Source: Axinella damicornis (taxonomy: Eukaryota; Porifera; Demospongiae; Axinellida; Axinellidae). Taken from it: 64,000 nucleotides of DNA. A program made the position numbers and the translations under genes. Below the pieces are notes generated by a model. It was given only the letters and a program-made list of their open reading frames with translations, did no database searches and was not told where the DNA came from. Every line of letters starts with the position of its first letter. Positions within the stretch are counted from its first letter, which is position 1. This document shows, piece by piece, positions 30,620 through 42,865 of this stretch. Location of the stretch: positions 17,357,086 through 17,421,085 of the forward strand of contig OZ007507.1 of the NCBI GenBank assembly GCA_963931865.1, written 5' to 3'.

Positions 30620-31020
30620 TCGGTGGCCAGTGGAGGCCTGAGAGGCCACCTGCGTGGCCAGTGGTGGTCAGTGGTTGCCTGCGGTGCCAGTGGAGGCCTG
30701 TGAGGCCAGTGGAGACCTGCATGGCTGGTGGAGGCCTGTGAGGCCAGTGGAGGCCTGCATGGCCAGTGGAGGCCTGTGAGGCCAGTGGAGGCCTGCAAAG
30801 CCAGTGGAGGCCTGCAGAGCCAGTGGAGGACTGCAAAGCCAGTGGAGGACTGCAAAGCCAGTGGAAGACTGCAAAGCTAGTGGAAGACTGCAAAGCCAGT
30901 GGAGGACTGCAAAGCCAGTGGAGGCCTGCAGAGCCAGCGGAGGATTGCAAAGCCAGTGGAGGCCAGTAGTGGCCTGCGTGGCCAGTGAAGGCCCAGCCAG
31001 GGCCAGCGGAGGCAGAGTGG
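30620..31020. repeat. Minisatellite CCAGTGGAGGCCTG
   Basis: About twenty imperfect copies of an 18-21 bp unit (CCAGTGGAGGCCTGCAAAG and variants). Long open frames on both strands are repeat artefacts. Confidence 0.9.
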
Positions 31021-32340
31021 GCCAGTTTAGTTGCCTCTTGCTAAGGTGTTCACATGACAACGACGAGATTGGAGACAATCTTGCAACTTCATGCATTATC
31101 AAGATACAGTGTGTGTGAATGAACACTATAGTGATTAGCCTCTGTCTATGGGTTCTGTACATTTCGAAAAGTTGGGTGGATAGACCTGGGACCTATTCAC
31201 TGGTGGGTCCGGTTTCATGGTCACAAAGTGTTATATATGGCTATGTGCCACTTCTGAGGGTTAGGTAACTGCAGCACTATTATGCCTGGTGTCCTGGAAG
31301 TCTATGGTAATCGGAACAGTACTTTGGTAAATAATATGGGGTCACTGTGAGAGTGAGTGTACGAGGAGCATTAGACTAGTTTGTCATGCTATCGTGTGTG
31401 CTTTATTTTCGTGTCATCACCGCCCTCTCCATTGGGAAGAGGGAGTCCCCTTTTTATGCCCCCTGTGTGCCCATACTCCACCACCGGCCTCGGATTCGGG
31501 CTCACCACTGGACTCAGTTCCGTATAAAAGGGGGTGGTAGCCCAAGCGGCCACCGGACCAATTCTTTTCAGTACTCTCAGGGCCTGCTAGCACTGGATTG
31601 CGACAGCCCTCCACCTTCACTCATGGTTCCAGAGTGGGCATCTCACACTACTGTGACCTCATGCATGGGTGGCTGCACTGGAGAGCCATCAGGGGTACAT
31701 GTGGTTGCCAGCAGAGGGTTCAGGCCTGTGGGATCGCTGTGACAGCAGGAAACGGGAGACTGAGTGAGCGAGTATGCTTTGAGTGAGCTTGTATGCTTTG
31801 AGTGAGCTTTGTAGCACCACCTCAGCACATTGAGTATGGGAGGGGATTTTCGGCGCGCATACATACGTTCGCCATAATATGTGCATGGCAGCCACTGCCA
31901 GAGGAGGTTGGCCACCGCATACGTCACGAGTAATTATTGACTTTCAGTCATGTGACAAGTGGACGGTTATTAAAAGTTATTACAAATAGCCCTAGGCCTA
32001 CGAATGGAAGCCCGATTCTGGGGATGGAGTGTTCCCAGCTGGCAATCGTTGGACGCGCTTTGCAAATCGACGAGACGGCACCGAACCTCCACTCGAGTCT
32101 CGCGGCGCGCGTGGGAACCATCTGGCCTGGGTGCCTACTTCCACTCGTTTCTGCCATGCCGCAGCTGAATCTTGAAGGGCTCGGCCTTTTATAATGACAA
32201 CAGATACCTACGCTTCCCTGTGAGTCGATATTCCAGGTGATTGCGTCGGGGCTTGGTAGCTAGCATGTTTACTGTCTTCCCCAGAGCGTGCCCATACCGT
32301 CCTATCCAGGAATGCGGAAGTGGGAATGTGACCAGCTCAG
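31021..32340. other. No gene recognised
   Basis: Unique-looking sequence inside the composite element. Open frames are short and show no domain. A 17-bp direct repeat (TATGCTTTGAGTGAGCTT) occurs at about 31,770-31,810. Confidence 0.4.
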
Positions 32341-32382
32341 CTTGTGAAGATAATCATAGATAATACTAAGAGAACGCATGAC

Positions 32383-33030
32383 ATTGTGGGGCGAGCGTGA
32401 GCGAGTGTAATGCAGAACCGTGGAGTAGTTGCATGCACATGACTGAGGAGACAGAAATCATAACATGACAATCAGATAATAATAAATTATATACTAGTAT
32501 ACATGCATGCTGCACGAATTTTCTTGTCACGTGTGGAACTTCGATGATCGCTGTTGCACGGACTGCCTGACAGTGCCCGTGGCCTTGTTGAGACGGACTG
32601 TTCATAGGTTGTGTCTCAGTCACGCCTTGTTGAGGTAGACTGTTCATAGTTCGTGTCTTAGTCAGACAGTCTCCGGCTCCAAGTCGCTGTGGCCTTGTTG
32701 AAGTAGACTGTTCATAGTTCGTGTCGTAGTCAGACAGTCTCCGGCTCCAAGTCGCTGTGGCCTTGTTGAGGTAGACTGTTCATAGTTTTGTGTATCCTGA
32801 GTCAGACCGGCGCAAATTATGCTCGTTTGTGGTTTGAATTAACGCATGACGTAAGAACACGCAAAATACGGGCAGGAAGTGATTTACGGCACGACGTACG
32901 CTATATTATTGGGGCGAGCCTGAGCCTGAGCCTGAGCGAGCCGAGTTTGCTGCAAATTTTCTGTACTATATAGGCGAATGCACGACATTGTGGGGCGAGC
33001 GTGAGCGAGAGCACGTACAGAACGTGGAGT
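32383..33030. mobile_element. Fragments of the GGGGCGAGCGTGAGCGAG module
   Basis: Module ends occur at 32,388, about 32,913 and 32,993. Between them are three direct copies (about 32,584-32,800) of a unit containing CCTTGTTGAGGTAGACTGTT and CAGTCTCCGGCTCCAAGTCG, and one copy of the arm GATTTACGGCACGACGTACG. It appears to be a tandemly rearranged, non-autonomous copy. Confidence 0.65.
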
Positions 33031-33629
33031 AGTTGGAGCACGGGAACTGACATATTCGTGCGTCCAGTAAATAAACGAACGTGATGCGCAGCGAAGAAAC
33101 AATGGTTCGGGCCAGGGCAGGCTTTAGTAATGCCCTGGCTGTTAACCATTGTTTCGTAGCGCGTAGTATAATTTCATAATTCACTTGACGGCTCGAAATG
33201 AAATGTTGATCTGCGTGCACATTACAACACGATAAACAATAGAGAAATTGAGTGATCATGAGGGTAGCTGACAATACACCAATGATTGCTGGTAATGCGT
33301 AATACAATGATAGAAGTACTGCTGTGTCAGACCTCAGGAGAGTGTCCTGTTGATGTTGAAACTTATGCACAGTTCACAACTTAAGGCTTTTGCTCCTTGC
33401 ATCCTGTATCAGCAACACTCTTACGTCTCCACACTAAGTCACAACGTAGTAGCTACGTCCTATTACGAGACGTACTTTGAACTCAACCTTATTGGACTTA
33501 CGCCTCCCCACTTTATGTAAAACCACTGGGACTGGTTAGTTACCAACTTGATATACTCAGAGTACATTAGCATTTCGATTGAATCGAAATCCCAGGGTGG
33601 CCCACGCGGAGGGAGTACTCATCCACCCC

Positions 33630-34183
33630 ACTCACCCTGTTTGCGTGATGATTGCGTGTATGGGTGAGGCCTATTGGTTTGTGCGTACACGTAAATGCAT
33701 GCAGAATTCAACAAATGTGTGTGTGCAGAGCATGAACAGAGGTGCATGTGGGACAAACAAACAGAGTCTCTTCATCCAATCGCTGCGGGATGGGTCACTG
33801 GGACAGGTCAGGTTGGCTTGGGCTGGGATGAGATGCGCAGGGAAGGGTTGGGATGAGATGCGCAGGGAAGGGTTGGGATGAGATGTGCAGGGCAGGTTGG
33901 GCTGAGATGTGCAGTGCATGCAGGGTTGCGTTGAGATGTGCAGGGCAGGGTTGGGTTGGGTTCAGATGCGTAGGGCAGGGTTGAATGCAGGGTCGTGCAG
34001 GGTTGGGGTCAGGAGCTCCATCTAGCAAAAGAAATAGATTGTTACAAACATGCACAACATTTATCTATCTATCTCAACCTGTTTGCGTGATTGCATATAT
34101 GGTGAGGTGTGCATACATGTACATGAAATATAGATCGATGCAGAATTCAACGACGTGTGTGTGTGTGTGTGTGCCTGTGTGTG

Positions 34184-34232
<49 letters not shown>

Positions 34233-34865
34233 GTGTGCGTGTGTGTGCAGAGTGCATGTGGGACAAAACACTGGAAGAGACACTGGGGTTGGCTGGCCAT
34301 CAGGGCCTGCAAGAGCATCAGACCACAAGGGTCGGCTGGCTATCGGGGACAGACATCAGACCACAAGGGTCGGCAGAGACATCAGACCACAAGGGTCGGC
34401 TTCCCCCTCAGATCTAGGTAACGGTTGTGGTACGTATCGGAAGCTATCAGCGACTCATCAAACCACCCGAGGGTGGGTGCTTCAAGCAACCAACATGAAC
34501 CAACCGACTTGTTATGGTAAGTATTGGGAGCTATCAGCGACTCATCAAACCACCTGTCGGTGGGTGCGTCAAGCAACCAACATAAACCAACACTAGAATT
34601 CATCATTGGGGGTGTCTTCACTCTTCTCTTGGCAGGTCTTCAAATCTTCTCTTGGCAGGTCTTGAGGGATGGGATGAGATGTGCAGGGCAGCGGTGGGAT
34701 GAGATGTGCAGGGCAGGGATGAGATGAGATGTGCAGGGTAGCGGTGGGATGAGATGTGGGTTGAAATGCAGGGTCGTGCAGGGTTGGGGTGCAGGAGATC
34801 GATCTAGCAAAACAAATAGATTGTTCCATGCACAACACTTATCTATCTATCTATCTATCTATCTA
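33630..34865. repeat. Tandemly duplicated region with minisatellites and (GT)n
   Basis: Repeats of GGGATGAGATGTGCAGGGCA at 33,800-34,010 and 34,660-34,780 are each followed by ATCTAGCAAAA, AATAGATTGTT and a (TATC)n tract. A (GT)n-rich run covers 34,155-34,248. CATCAGACCACAAGGGTCGG is repeated three times at about 34,315-34,400, and a roughly 90-bp unit (ATCAGCGACTCATCAAACCA) is duplicated at 34,440-34,590. This is non-coding DNA downstream of the Helitron gene. Confidence 0.8.
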
Positions 34866-34899
34866 GCTAACATGAACATGGGAAACACTAAAAATGAAT

Positions 34900-35240
34900 A
34901 CTTATCTGTTGAAATGGAGGCCACTGGGGGAGGACTTGCAGTGGGAGATGCATGGAGGTGGAAGAGGAGGGCGGAGATCCACAGGAGGAGAGGGGATGGG
35001 AGACGGAGGTGGTGGTGGAGAGGACAAAGATCAATGGAGGGAGGAGAGGCGGTGGAAGTGGGAGATGCTGTTGGAGAAGTGTTGAAATGCATGAGAGGAT
35101 GGACAGGGAGTGTGGAGGTCCATGGGGAGAGGTGTGGGGATGGCAGAGAGATGTTGGCGGAGAGGGAGTATGGAGATCCATGTGGGGAGGAGGTGAGGTG
35201 AGGCGGTGGGAGTGGTGGATTGGACTGATAGGCTGCATGA
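34900..35240. repeat. Purine-rich degenerate minisatellite
   Basis: Diverged copies built from GGAGATCCATGG and GGGAGATG-type blocks, strongly purine-biased on the plus strand. It resembles the repeat at 35,380-35,640 that is read as protein at the end of the Helitron gene. Confidence 0.7.
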
Positions 35241-35366
35241 TTGTGGGGAGATGAGCAATAGAGTGACTGGTTTAGGATGTAGTGTGGTAAATGTGAAACT
35301 TATAAGGATAACGACTAAAATACAGTAAATGGCAGTCAATGAAACTTACTGGTGAGATGTAGAAGG

Positions 35367-38300
35367 CTAGATGTTGGAGAGTGGAAATCCATGGGGAGTG
35401 GAAGAGGGAGAACGGAGGTCCATGGTGGGGGTTGAAGAGGGAGACAATGGTGGAGAGGGAGTGTGGAAATCCATGGCGGGAGGGGAAGGGGTGGGAGAGT
35501 GAGACAAACTGTAGATATCCATGGCGGGAGGGGAAGGGGTTGGAGAGGGAGACAAACTGTGGATATCCATGGTGGGAGAGGAGGGGGTGGGAGATGGAGG
35601 TGATGGTGGAGGGAGAGTGTCCAGATCCATGCATATGGGAGGAGGGCAGGAGGTGGAGGGGGGAGACGATGGCAGAGTGCAAGAATGATGTGGTAGCGTG
35701 CTTCTTTCGATGAGGAGAAGCCTGCTGTCCTCAAGAAGCCTTTCTTGCAAACGCTGGCTGTTGGCAAGATTTGCCACACGCTGGAAGGGAAAAGGAGGAT
35801 CAAAAAGGAGGTCTTCTAAGTGCCGTACCCGAGAGCAAGCAACGAATGTTAATCCTGCGGAGAACTCCTTCTTCCCAACATCAATCACGGCCTTATCCAA
35901 CGTAAGGCCCAGAGCCTTGTGGATGGTGACAGCCCAAGCCAGCTTGAGAGGGAGTTGAAGCCGTGAGCACGAAGCACCTGATGCAAACCAAGTGCGACGG
36001 ACGGGGGTGATGGGGACAGTTTCATCAGGGAGTGTGGGACCTTTGTAGGAATCAAACCGTACCATGACAGCAACTGGCAGATGAGGTGGAGCTCCACTGT
36101 TCCCATAGCAAATGGCCACAACTGTTCCCATGGAGCCATTGACGAGTCCCATATCCACCCAGAGGTTGGCAGTAAGCATCACACGAGCTCCATGTGCTAA
36201 ACAGATGATTGATTCCAAACCGCCTGCATCATCGGATGAGGCCTTGGCTGCATTTGGTCCGGTGTGAACTGCTTTGATTGTAGCAATTGGCTGACTGCTG
36301 GCATGTAGCCTGGAGACGTTGTGTCCGACGACGGCTTCAACAGTGGGGTGAAGGTGAAGGGCGGTACTGAAGGGTGCCAGATCAGGTACTCGAGCAGGTG
36401 TCTGCGCCATCAGCTGCTCCCAGTCATCCTCTGTCAGACGACCATTTCGGAGGCGAAGGAGTACATTGCGAAACAGCACTTGGGCGGGATTCTGTCCAGA
36501 CTGACGCATCACCTGATTCAGGACGACAGCATGATCAAATAGGTGATAGGCTGTGCTGCCGAGGTCAGACAAGTCAGAGCGTGCTGCTGTGGTGTAGAGG
36601 GGGAGATCCATCACTGGAGGTAGCTGTCCGAAATCTCCAAAGAGTAAACAGGAGCAGCCTCCAAACAGCGTGTCAGCATGATGGGGGAACACCTGACGAA
36701 GACGCTTGTCAACTTGACCGAGAATCTTCCTCCCCACCATGGACATTTCATCGATGATGAGGTACTCCATGTTTGCCAGGGACTGCTGCATCTGATGAAG
36801 ACGTTCTCCCTCTAAATCCTTGAAGTCACCTTTGACGGGCAGGCTGAGGAGGCAGTGAAGGGTGTGGCCTTCAATGTTGAATGCTGCCACACCAGTGGGT
36901 GCTGCCACACGTACTCGATTCTTGAGGAGAAGTCTCAGGCAGTGAATGAGATAGGACTTGCCAGTCCCAGCTGTTCCTGAGACAATCATCCTGAGTGGGG
37001 GTGGGGCCTCAGCCTCGGCATGCTCTCGGACAAGAGCGTAGGCCTGTAGCTGCTTGCCCTGCAGGTGCTGAGGGTTAGCAGAGGTGGTGAAGGAGTGTTC
37101 ACCAGCTGAATCACGATGCCTGGTAATGAAGGTTGGCATTTCCTCCAGGTTTGGGTAGGCTTGTGCTGCGTGTGTCCAGTCCACACCCTCCTGAGAGTTG
37201 GTGTTTGGCTGTAGATCAGCATTGTGACGGCAGATGAGCATCCATTCTTCCACAGCTCTGGATGGAAGCTGGCTGTGCTGTTCATCCCTCTGCTCCTGAG
37301 GTGGAGAATAATATTGCAGTAATTATAAGGTGAACATCAGAAAGTATAATGTCCCTCCTCATCTAATCACATTGCAACCTACCTCAGTGTTGGTATTCTC
37401 TGAAGGCTGCTGAGGGAGTTGTTCGAGTCTGTGGATGTCATCCTCAAGGGAAGGTGGAATGTTGCCAGATTGTAGAAAGGTGGCATATGCAGCTTTGAAT
37501 GTTTCGTTGTCACCGAGAAGATCGTTCAAAAGCCGGAAGGGCACATGGAGCATGAGTTTTTGCTGACAGTACTGCTCAAACTTGGAGCCACGTGGGTCAG
37601 GAGAGCAGTATGGCCGAACAATGACAACGACCTTCTTCCTCCTGCGGGATGGATCTGAGCCAGGCTCTTTAGGCATTGTGAAGTGCTGGACGAAATGAAG
37701 CAGCGTGATGTTCTGAAACTGCGGAGTTACTGGTCGACTGATGTAGTGGTCCAGTGTTGACGGTGTTGTTGCTGGGTGGTCTTCTTCCAAGCGTTGCTCC
37801 ACTGCACGAGACCCGTCCAGGCTGAGCATGACAAAATCGCGGGAAGCCCTGAACATGGGAAGCTGGAGCAGGAGGTGACAGGTCTCCTGTGCTGAGAAAT
37901 CCCTCTCTCCTACGCTGCTAATGAGGAGCTTCTGTACAGCCTTCAGGGAGGTGCTGTCTTCCTTCAGGCTCCTCACAATCGTGTTGAAGATCTCCTTCAG
38001 TGGTTGGGAGCGAGGCTCGCACTTGGTGGCATACTTTGCACAGTACTCGATGACCTTGTGACGAGACACACAGTACTGCATGTCAACATTGGCACGCCAC
38101 GCAGAGAGTTGAACGGAGTTGAAGCTGTTGAGGAGTCCATCATTTCGTGCAGTCAGCAGCACAGGTTCTCCATCCTCCATAACGAGAGCTGTTTCAGGCT
38201 GCAGAGGCTTTGGGTACCCAAACCGGCATTTCTGTTGGCCATCACGAGTACGCAGACAATAGGCTGCTGAGCAGCGAGTGTGGCGCTGGCATGTGGCAAT

Positions 38301-40962
38301 GAGGTCGGCCAAGTCTTGGTCAAAGTCCTCCACCTCAGCGTAGGGCTTGTTGCAAATGTGAGGGTGAGTCTTGGGAGGTGGAGCTTCATCAACGTTGCTG
38401 CCATCAGGCAGAACAGCTGGGTTGACTGTGCTCACAATCTTGTCAACATGCTGGATGAGAGACTCTGTTGTTACGTGAGAGCTGGAATCAGAGGAGGCCA
38501 GAATCTGTTCCACGTCGGGTGCATCAGGAAGCCAGGCAAGGCCATGCACGTGAGGGCTACCACGGTGCTGCCACTCAAAGCGATACCAGAAATCAGTGGC
38601 ACCGAGAACACCAACGTAGAAAGCATCGATGAACTTCTGGATGCGATGATGGAAGAACCAGTCAGCAATGGCGGGATTCTCCTGGAGGGCCTTGATGCAG
38701 CTGGAACTGGAGTCGGGGTCGTCCGGGCAGATGAGTCGTGCAAGCTCTGGCCATTGGAGATCAGCTGCGCTGTGAGTAAAAAAGATGGTCGGCAAACCAA
38801 GTGTGTCAACCATGGCAATGAGACGGCTGCGCTGCCTGAACCAGTAGTGTCTTGTTCCACGCAGACTGGAAGCGTAGTGTAGCACTCGGTTGGAGAAGAC
38901 TTCCCCTTCACGACCGACCATGTCTCGGAGTTCCTCGACTAAAAGCTGCGCATCGTGCGGGTGCTGGCGAATGTAGATGCGACCTGCCTGTAGTGCCCGC
39001 CAGCGCATCTCTGTGTTGAGAGCAAAGTAGCGAAAACGAGGGTGCCTGGCAAATCGACCATCCTTGTACAAGAGGAGGTGCTTGAAGTAGTTACCGACAG
39101 TGACTTGAAGTGGTCGTGGAGCTATGAAGTCAGCAGCACCAGTTGAAAACAACGTGGGAAAGGCACACGAGATGTATCCCTCAGTGTTGAACTCATTGAC
39201 AGGAGTACTACCACTGGGAGGCCATGACAGTGTAGGAGTCGCTGGTTGCTGGTGAGACTGTCGCTCTTGCACGGACTGCCTGACAGTCTCTTGCTCAGTC
39301 ATTCGTTGGGTGGTGATTGGAACAACAGAAGCTGAGAGGTGGGCATTGTATGGGTCTTCCTCTTCCTGTGTAGATGGCAGTTCTGTGTCATCACTGGTTG
39401 TGTTGAGCGTCACTGAGTGCAGGCCAGTCAGGTTCCCATCTTCTGGCAGCAGAGCAAGGGCGTCAGGGTTGAGACGAACACCACGGTAATACTTGTTGTT
39501 GGCAAGCAACCACTGAAGTGCACAAAGCACTACAGTCTTCCTAACACGAAAGTCGTGGTGTGAGTTGTCAGCTCCTTCTTTCCTAATCACGATGATGTCG
39601 AGCTCACTGGGAAGACGAGGCAAGGAGTTTGCAAAACAGGCTACATCTTGTGGTAGATTGATGACATGCCCGCTGTAGGCATACTGTCCATGTGGTAGCC
39701 GATACAATGACATGATGGGTAGCACAGCAGAAACCAACATCTCTTCCACCTGGGTCAAACCCTGTGAGGAAATGGCATGACAATTAAATTTGTATTGATT
39801 GTTATCATATCAAACCCTGAGAGGCAGTACATGTTAATTGCTATCATAATTATGCAAGGTTTCACAAGACTGGTAATGACTATGTGAATGCACAAACCTG
39901 CAGCTGGGGGGGAATGGGGCCTGGATCCATGTTGTTAGCAGGGGAATACAGTTTCGGGATGTGCTTGTCCTGGCTGCAACGCATACATTCAGCAGAATGA
40001 GAGCTAAAGCGGAGGCCAGGGAATCCCTCACAGCAGGTGGTGCACTGTGGGCAATTCAGTGATGCAATCTGATTGTGAAAGTTCAACATTTTCCTCTGAA
40101 CAGAACGCTCACTGTGGGCATCTCTATCGTATCTGTCCTGGTTAGATGCTCTCACTCTCTCCAGCCTGGCGTCTCTGTCTTCAGCAGTCTCAACTGCCAA
40201 TCTCTCCTGTTGAGCTGCTCTCACTCTCTCCAGCCTGGCGTCTCTCTCTTCAGCAGTCTCAGTTGTCATCCTGTCCTGGTGAACTTCTCTCAGTCTCTCC
40301 AATCTTACATCTCTCTCTTCAGCAGTCTCAACTGCCAACCTCTCCTGTTGAGCTGCTCTCACTCTCTCCAGCCTGGCGTCTCTCTCTTCAGCAGTCTCCG
40401 TTGTCATTCTGTCCTGGTGAACTTCTCTCAGTCTCTCCAATCTTACATCTCTCTCTTCAGCAGTCTCAACTGCCAATCTCTCTTGTTGAGCTGCTCTCAC
40501 TCTCTCCAGTCTTGTGTCTCTCTCTTCAGCAGTCTCAGTTGTCATTCTGTCCTGGTGAACTTCTCTCAGTCTCTCCAGCCTGGTGTCTCTCTCTTCAGCA
40601 GTCTCAACTGCCAATCTCTCCTGTTGAGCTGCTCTCAGTGTCTCCAGTCTGGTGTCTCTCTCTTCAGCAGTCTCAACTGCCAATCTCTCCTGTTGGGCTG
40701 CTCTCAGTGTCTCCAGTCTGGTGTCTCTCTCTTCAGCAGTCTCAACTGCCAATCTCTCCTGTTGGGCTGCTCTCATTCTCTCCAGTCTGGACTCCCTTTC
40801 CTCACGGTTTTGAGCAGCGCGCCTAGCTCTGTCTCTCTCTCGTCGCTGCCTCAGCCGTCGTTCCTTTTCTTCCGCTGTTTCAGCAGCACGGCGGGCCCTT
40901 TCTCGTTCCCTCCTACGTCGAAGTCTCTCTTCTTTGTTCCGGACGCTTGTTGTAGACTCCAT
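35367..40962 (-). CDS. Helitron Rep-helicase transposase with N-terminal 23-residue repeats
   Basis: Rolling-circle transposase. Three exons join without frameshift, both introns phase 0: 40,962-39,898, 39,761-37,383 and 37,295-35,367, giving about 1,790 residues. Exon 1 is a highly charged domain with nine near-perfect 23-residue repeats (RAAQQERLAVETAEERD type), then Cys-pairs (CPQCTTCC, CMRCSQDKH) and NNMDPGPIPPQLQ. Exon 2 has the HUH nuclease: the two metal-binding histidines in GSPHVHGLAW (38,543-38,551) and the catalytic region YCAKYATK (about 38,021-38,045). Exon 3 is a Pif1-type helicase: Walker A GTAGTGKS, Walker B LIIDEMSMVG, LFGDFGQLPPV and the late motif VTIHKALGLTLDKA. The start is the ATG at 40,962. 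The last about 110 residues are a Pro/Ser/Met repeat read from a minisatellite. All catalytic motifs are intact, so it may be recently active. Confidence 0.93.
35380..35640. repeat. Minisatellite inside the Helitron coding region
   Basis: A unit of about 50-60 bp built from GGGAGGGGAAGGGGTGGGAGA and ATATCCATGG is repeated several times. In the transposase frame it gives PSPTPSPPAMDIYSLS-type repeats. Confidence 0.85.
40150..40790. repeat. 69-bp coding tandem repeat
   Basis: Nine copies of 69 bp, encoding 23-residue repeats on the minus strand. Two versions alternate (RAAQQERLAVETAEERD and REVHQDRMTTETAEERD), so part of the array expanded as a dimer. Degenerate copies continue on either side. 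The 23-residue period and Arg/Glu-rich character match the STPR DNA-binding repeat. The long open frames on the opposite strand here are shadows. Confidence 0.88.
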
Positions 40963-41285
40963 CACGATTTTACACACATATAGCAAAGTAGTCAACGTGG
41001 CTTGTACGTTGCATGCGAAGTAGTGTACGTACGTCCACGTAGCGTGTACGTACGTCCACGTAGCGTGTACGTTGCAATAATTTTAAAAGTGAACGTGCAA
41101 ATAAGAGCAGGAAGTGATTTACGGCACGACGTACGATATATATATATATAGAAATATAGAAATATAGAAATAAAGAAAATTCACATTGAACTCGTCTATG
41201 TGGGGCTCGCTCACGCTCGCCCCAATGAACTCGTCTATGTGGGGCTCGCTCACGCTCGCCCCAATAACTAGGGGAATGCAGGACA

Positions 41286-42028
41286 TTGTGGGGCGAGCGT
41301 GAGCGAGTACATGCAGGTGCTGAATTTGCATGGAACAGTTGCATGACATTGTGCTGAATGTGCATGGAGCAGTTGCATGTGCATGTCATCAGAATGTGAG
41401 TCTGACGGGGAGCACAGCACAACTTAACGACACAGATCACACCAGAAGTTATGACACTCGTGCATGCACTTCACAGCGTTGAAGCAGTCTGGCAGGTAGG
41501 TCCAGGAGGGTCTCTGTCTCTGTTGTTGCCACCGAGGATGACTTCCTCGTTCTCTGCTGATGCCAGATCTGTCATGACTGGTCACAGTGAGTTTAGTGTT
41601 ACCGTGTGCAGGGCAGTCAACTTCCCATCCTCTGAGCAGTTGCATGGCTTAGCATTTGAAAGGGACTCCGGCGAGTTATAGGGGATTGTGAGTTCAAGGA
41701 GGATCACCTCCCTTGGTCTCACTGAAGCGCTCTCCCCGTCTTCATGAAATGCTTTAGCCACTCACCGCCCCACTATAGTCTCCATCCTTGCAAGGCCTTG
41801 TTGAGGTAGACTGTTCATAGTTCGCGTCTCAGTTGGACGATATCAACGCACGAGCAGGAAGTGAACTCAGTTTGGAAATAACGCATGACGCAAGAACACG
41901 CAAAATACGAGCAGGAAGTGATTTACGGCACGACGTACGATATATATATATATATATATATAAATATAGAAATAAAGAAAATTCACATTGAACTCGTCTA
42001 TGTGGGGCTCGCTCACGCTCGCCCCAAT
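41286..42028. mobile_element. Non-autonomous inverted-repeat module, copy 1
   Basis: It begins TTGTGGGGCGAGCGTGAGCG and ends CTCGCTCACGCTCGCCCCAA, about 20-bp inverted ends, 743 bp apart. Inside are GAAGCAGTCTGGCAGGTAGG, the arm GATTTACGGCACGACGTACG, an AT microsatellite and AAAGAAAATTCACATTGAAC. No coding capacity. An extra partial end pair (41,204-41,266) precedes it. Confidence 0.75.
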
Positions 42029-42054
42029 TAATATAAACTAGACGAATGCAGAAC

Positions 42055-42865
42055 ATTGTGGGGCGAGCCTGAGCGAGTACAGTTGTCGAATGTGCATGGA
42101 GCAGTTGCAAGAGCATGTGTTCCTACATGGAGCAGATGCATGTGCATGACTGTCAGTGCATGTCATCTGAATGTGACGGAGAGCATAGCATGACTTGAGG
42201 ACACAGAAGTTATGACACTAAAAGTACACCCATGCACTTCACAGCAACTGCGAATCAGGTTAGCCGAAGCAGTCTGGTAGGTAGGTCCAGGAGAGCTCTT
42301 TGTCTTTGTTGTCGCCACCGGAGGGCGACTTTCTCATTCTCTGCTGATGCCAGATCTGTGTCTGGCAATAGCTGAAGTAGCAGTCTAACACACCGTGATG
42401 GTTCATAGCTATTAAAGCCTGCATGCATGCATGCTAGCTAGCTTAACACACCGTGATGGTTCATAGCTATTAAAGCCTGCATGCATGCATGCTAGCTAGC
42501 TAGCTAATGCACACCATGATGTGCTCTGCATTTGCAGCCGGGACATGAGATCGCTTGAAGCACTCTCCTCGTCTTCATGAAATGCTTTATATAGCCCCTC
42601 ACCGCGCGCTATAGTCTCCATCCTTGTTGAGGTAGACCGTTCATGGTTCGTGTCTAGCTATATATGTCGTTGACGTTGCAATGGTGAGTTCGTTTGTGGT
42701 TTGAATTAACGCATGACGCAATGACACGCAAAATACGAGCAGGAAGTGATTTACGGCACGACGTACGATAGATATATATAAAGAAATAAAGAAAGAAATA
42801 AATAAATATATGGAAAATTCACAGCAAACTCGTCTATGTGGGGCTCGCTCAGGCTCGCCCCAATA
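42055..42865. mobile_element. Non-autonomous inverted-repeat module, copy 2
   Basis: A diverged direct copy of the preceding module (TTGTGGGGCGAGCCTGAGCG to CTCGCTCAGGCTCGCCCCAA), containing the same ordered blocks. It carries an internal tandem duplication of about 57 bp (CACACCGTGATGGTTCATAG) at 42,390-42,505. The satellite array starts immediately after its right end. Confidence 0.72.

Larger units (their letters stand above)
29870..41945. mobile_element. Helitron-containing composite flanked by about 490-bp inverted repeats
   Basis: The segment 29,870-30,362 is an almost identical reverse complement of 41,458-41,945; both contain CAACAAGGCCTTGCAAGGAT (one on each strand) and the arm ending at GTACGATATATA. 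Between them lie minisatellites, module fragments and the complete Helitron Rep-helicase gene. Whether these arms are the ends of one 12-kb mobile unit or two independent insertions of the same module in opposite orientation cannot be decided from the sequence. Confidence 0.6.

Noticed and set aside
30591..31162. Open frames of Gly/Leu/His or Ala/Gly/Ser repeats
   Set aside because: They are produced by a minisatellite whose period keeps several frames open on both strands; no start, splice or domain evidence.
34900..35339. Open frames on both strands in purine-rich DNA
   Set aside because: Low-complexity peptides from a degenerate minisatellite, located after the transposase stop codon.
40075..40983. 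Long plus-strand open frames of Ser/Leu/Gln-rich repeats
   Set aside because: They are antisense shadows of the 69-bp coding repeats of the Helitron exon on the minus strand.
41204..41266. GGGGCTCGCTCACGCTCGCCCC as a canonical Helitron 3' hairpin
   Set aside because: It can form a short stem, but the sequence after it is AATGA/AATAA rather than CTRR, and it occurs in both orientations at the two ends of modules. I therefore describe it as an inverted module end and leave the element class open.
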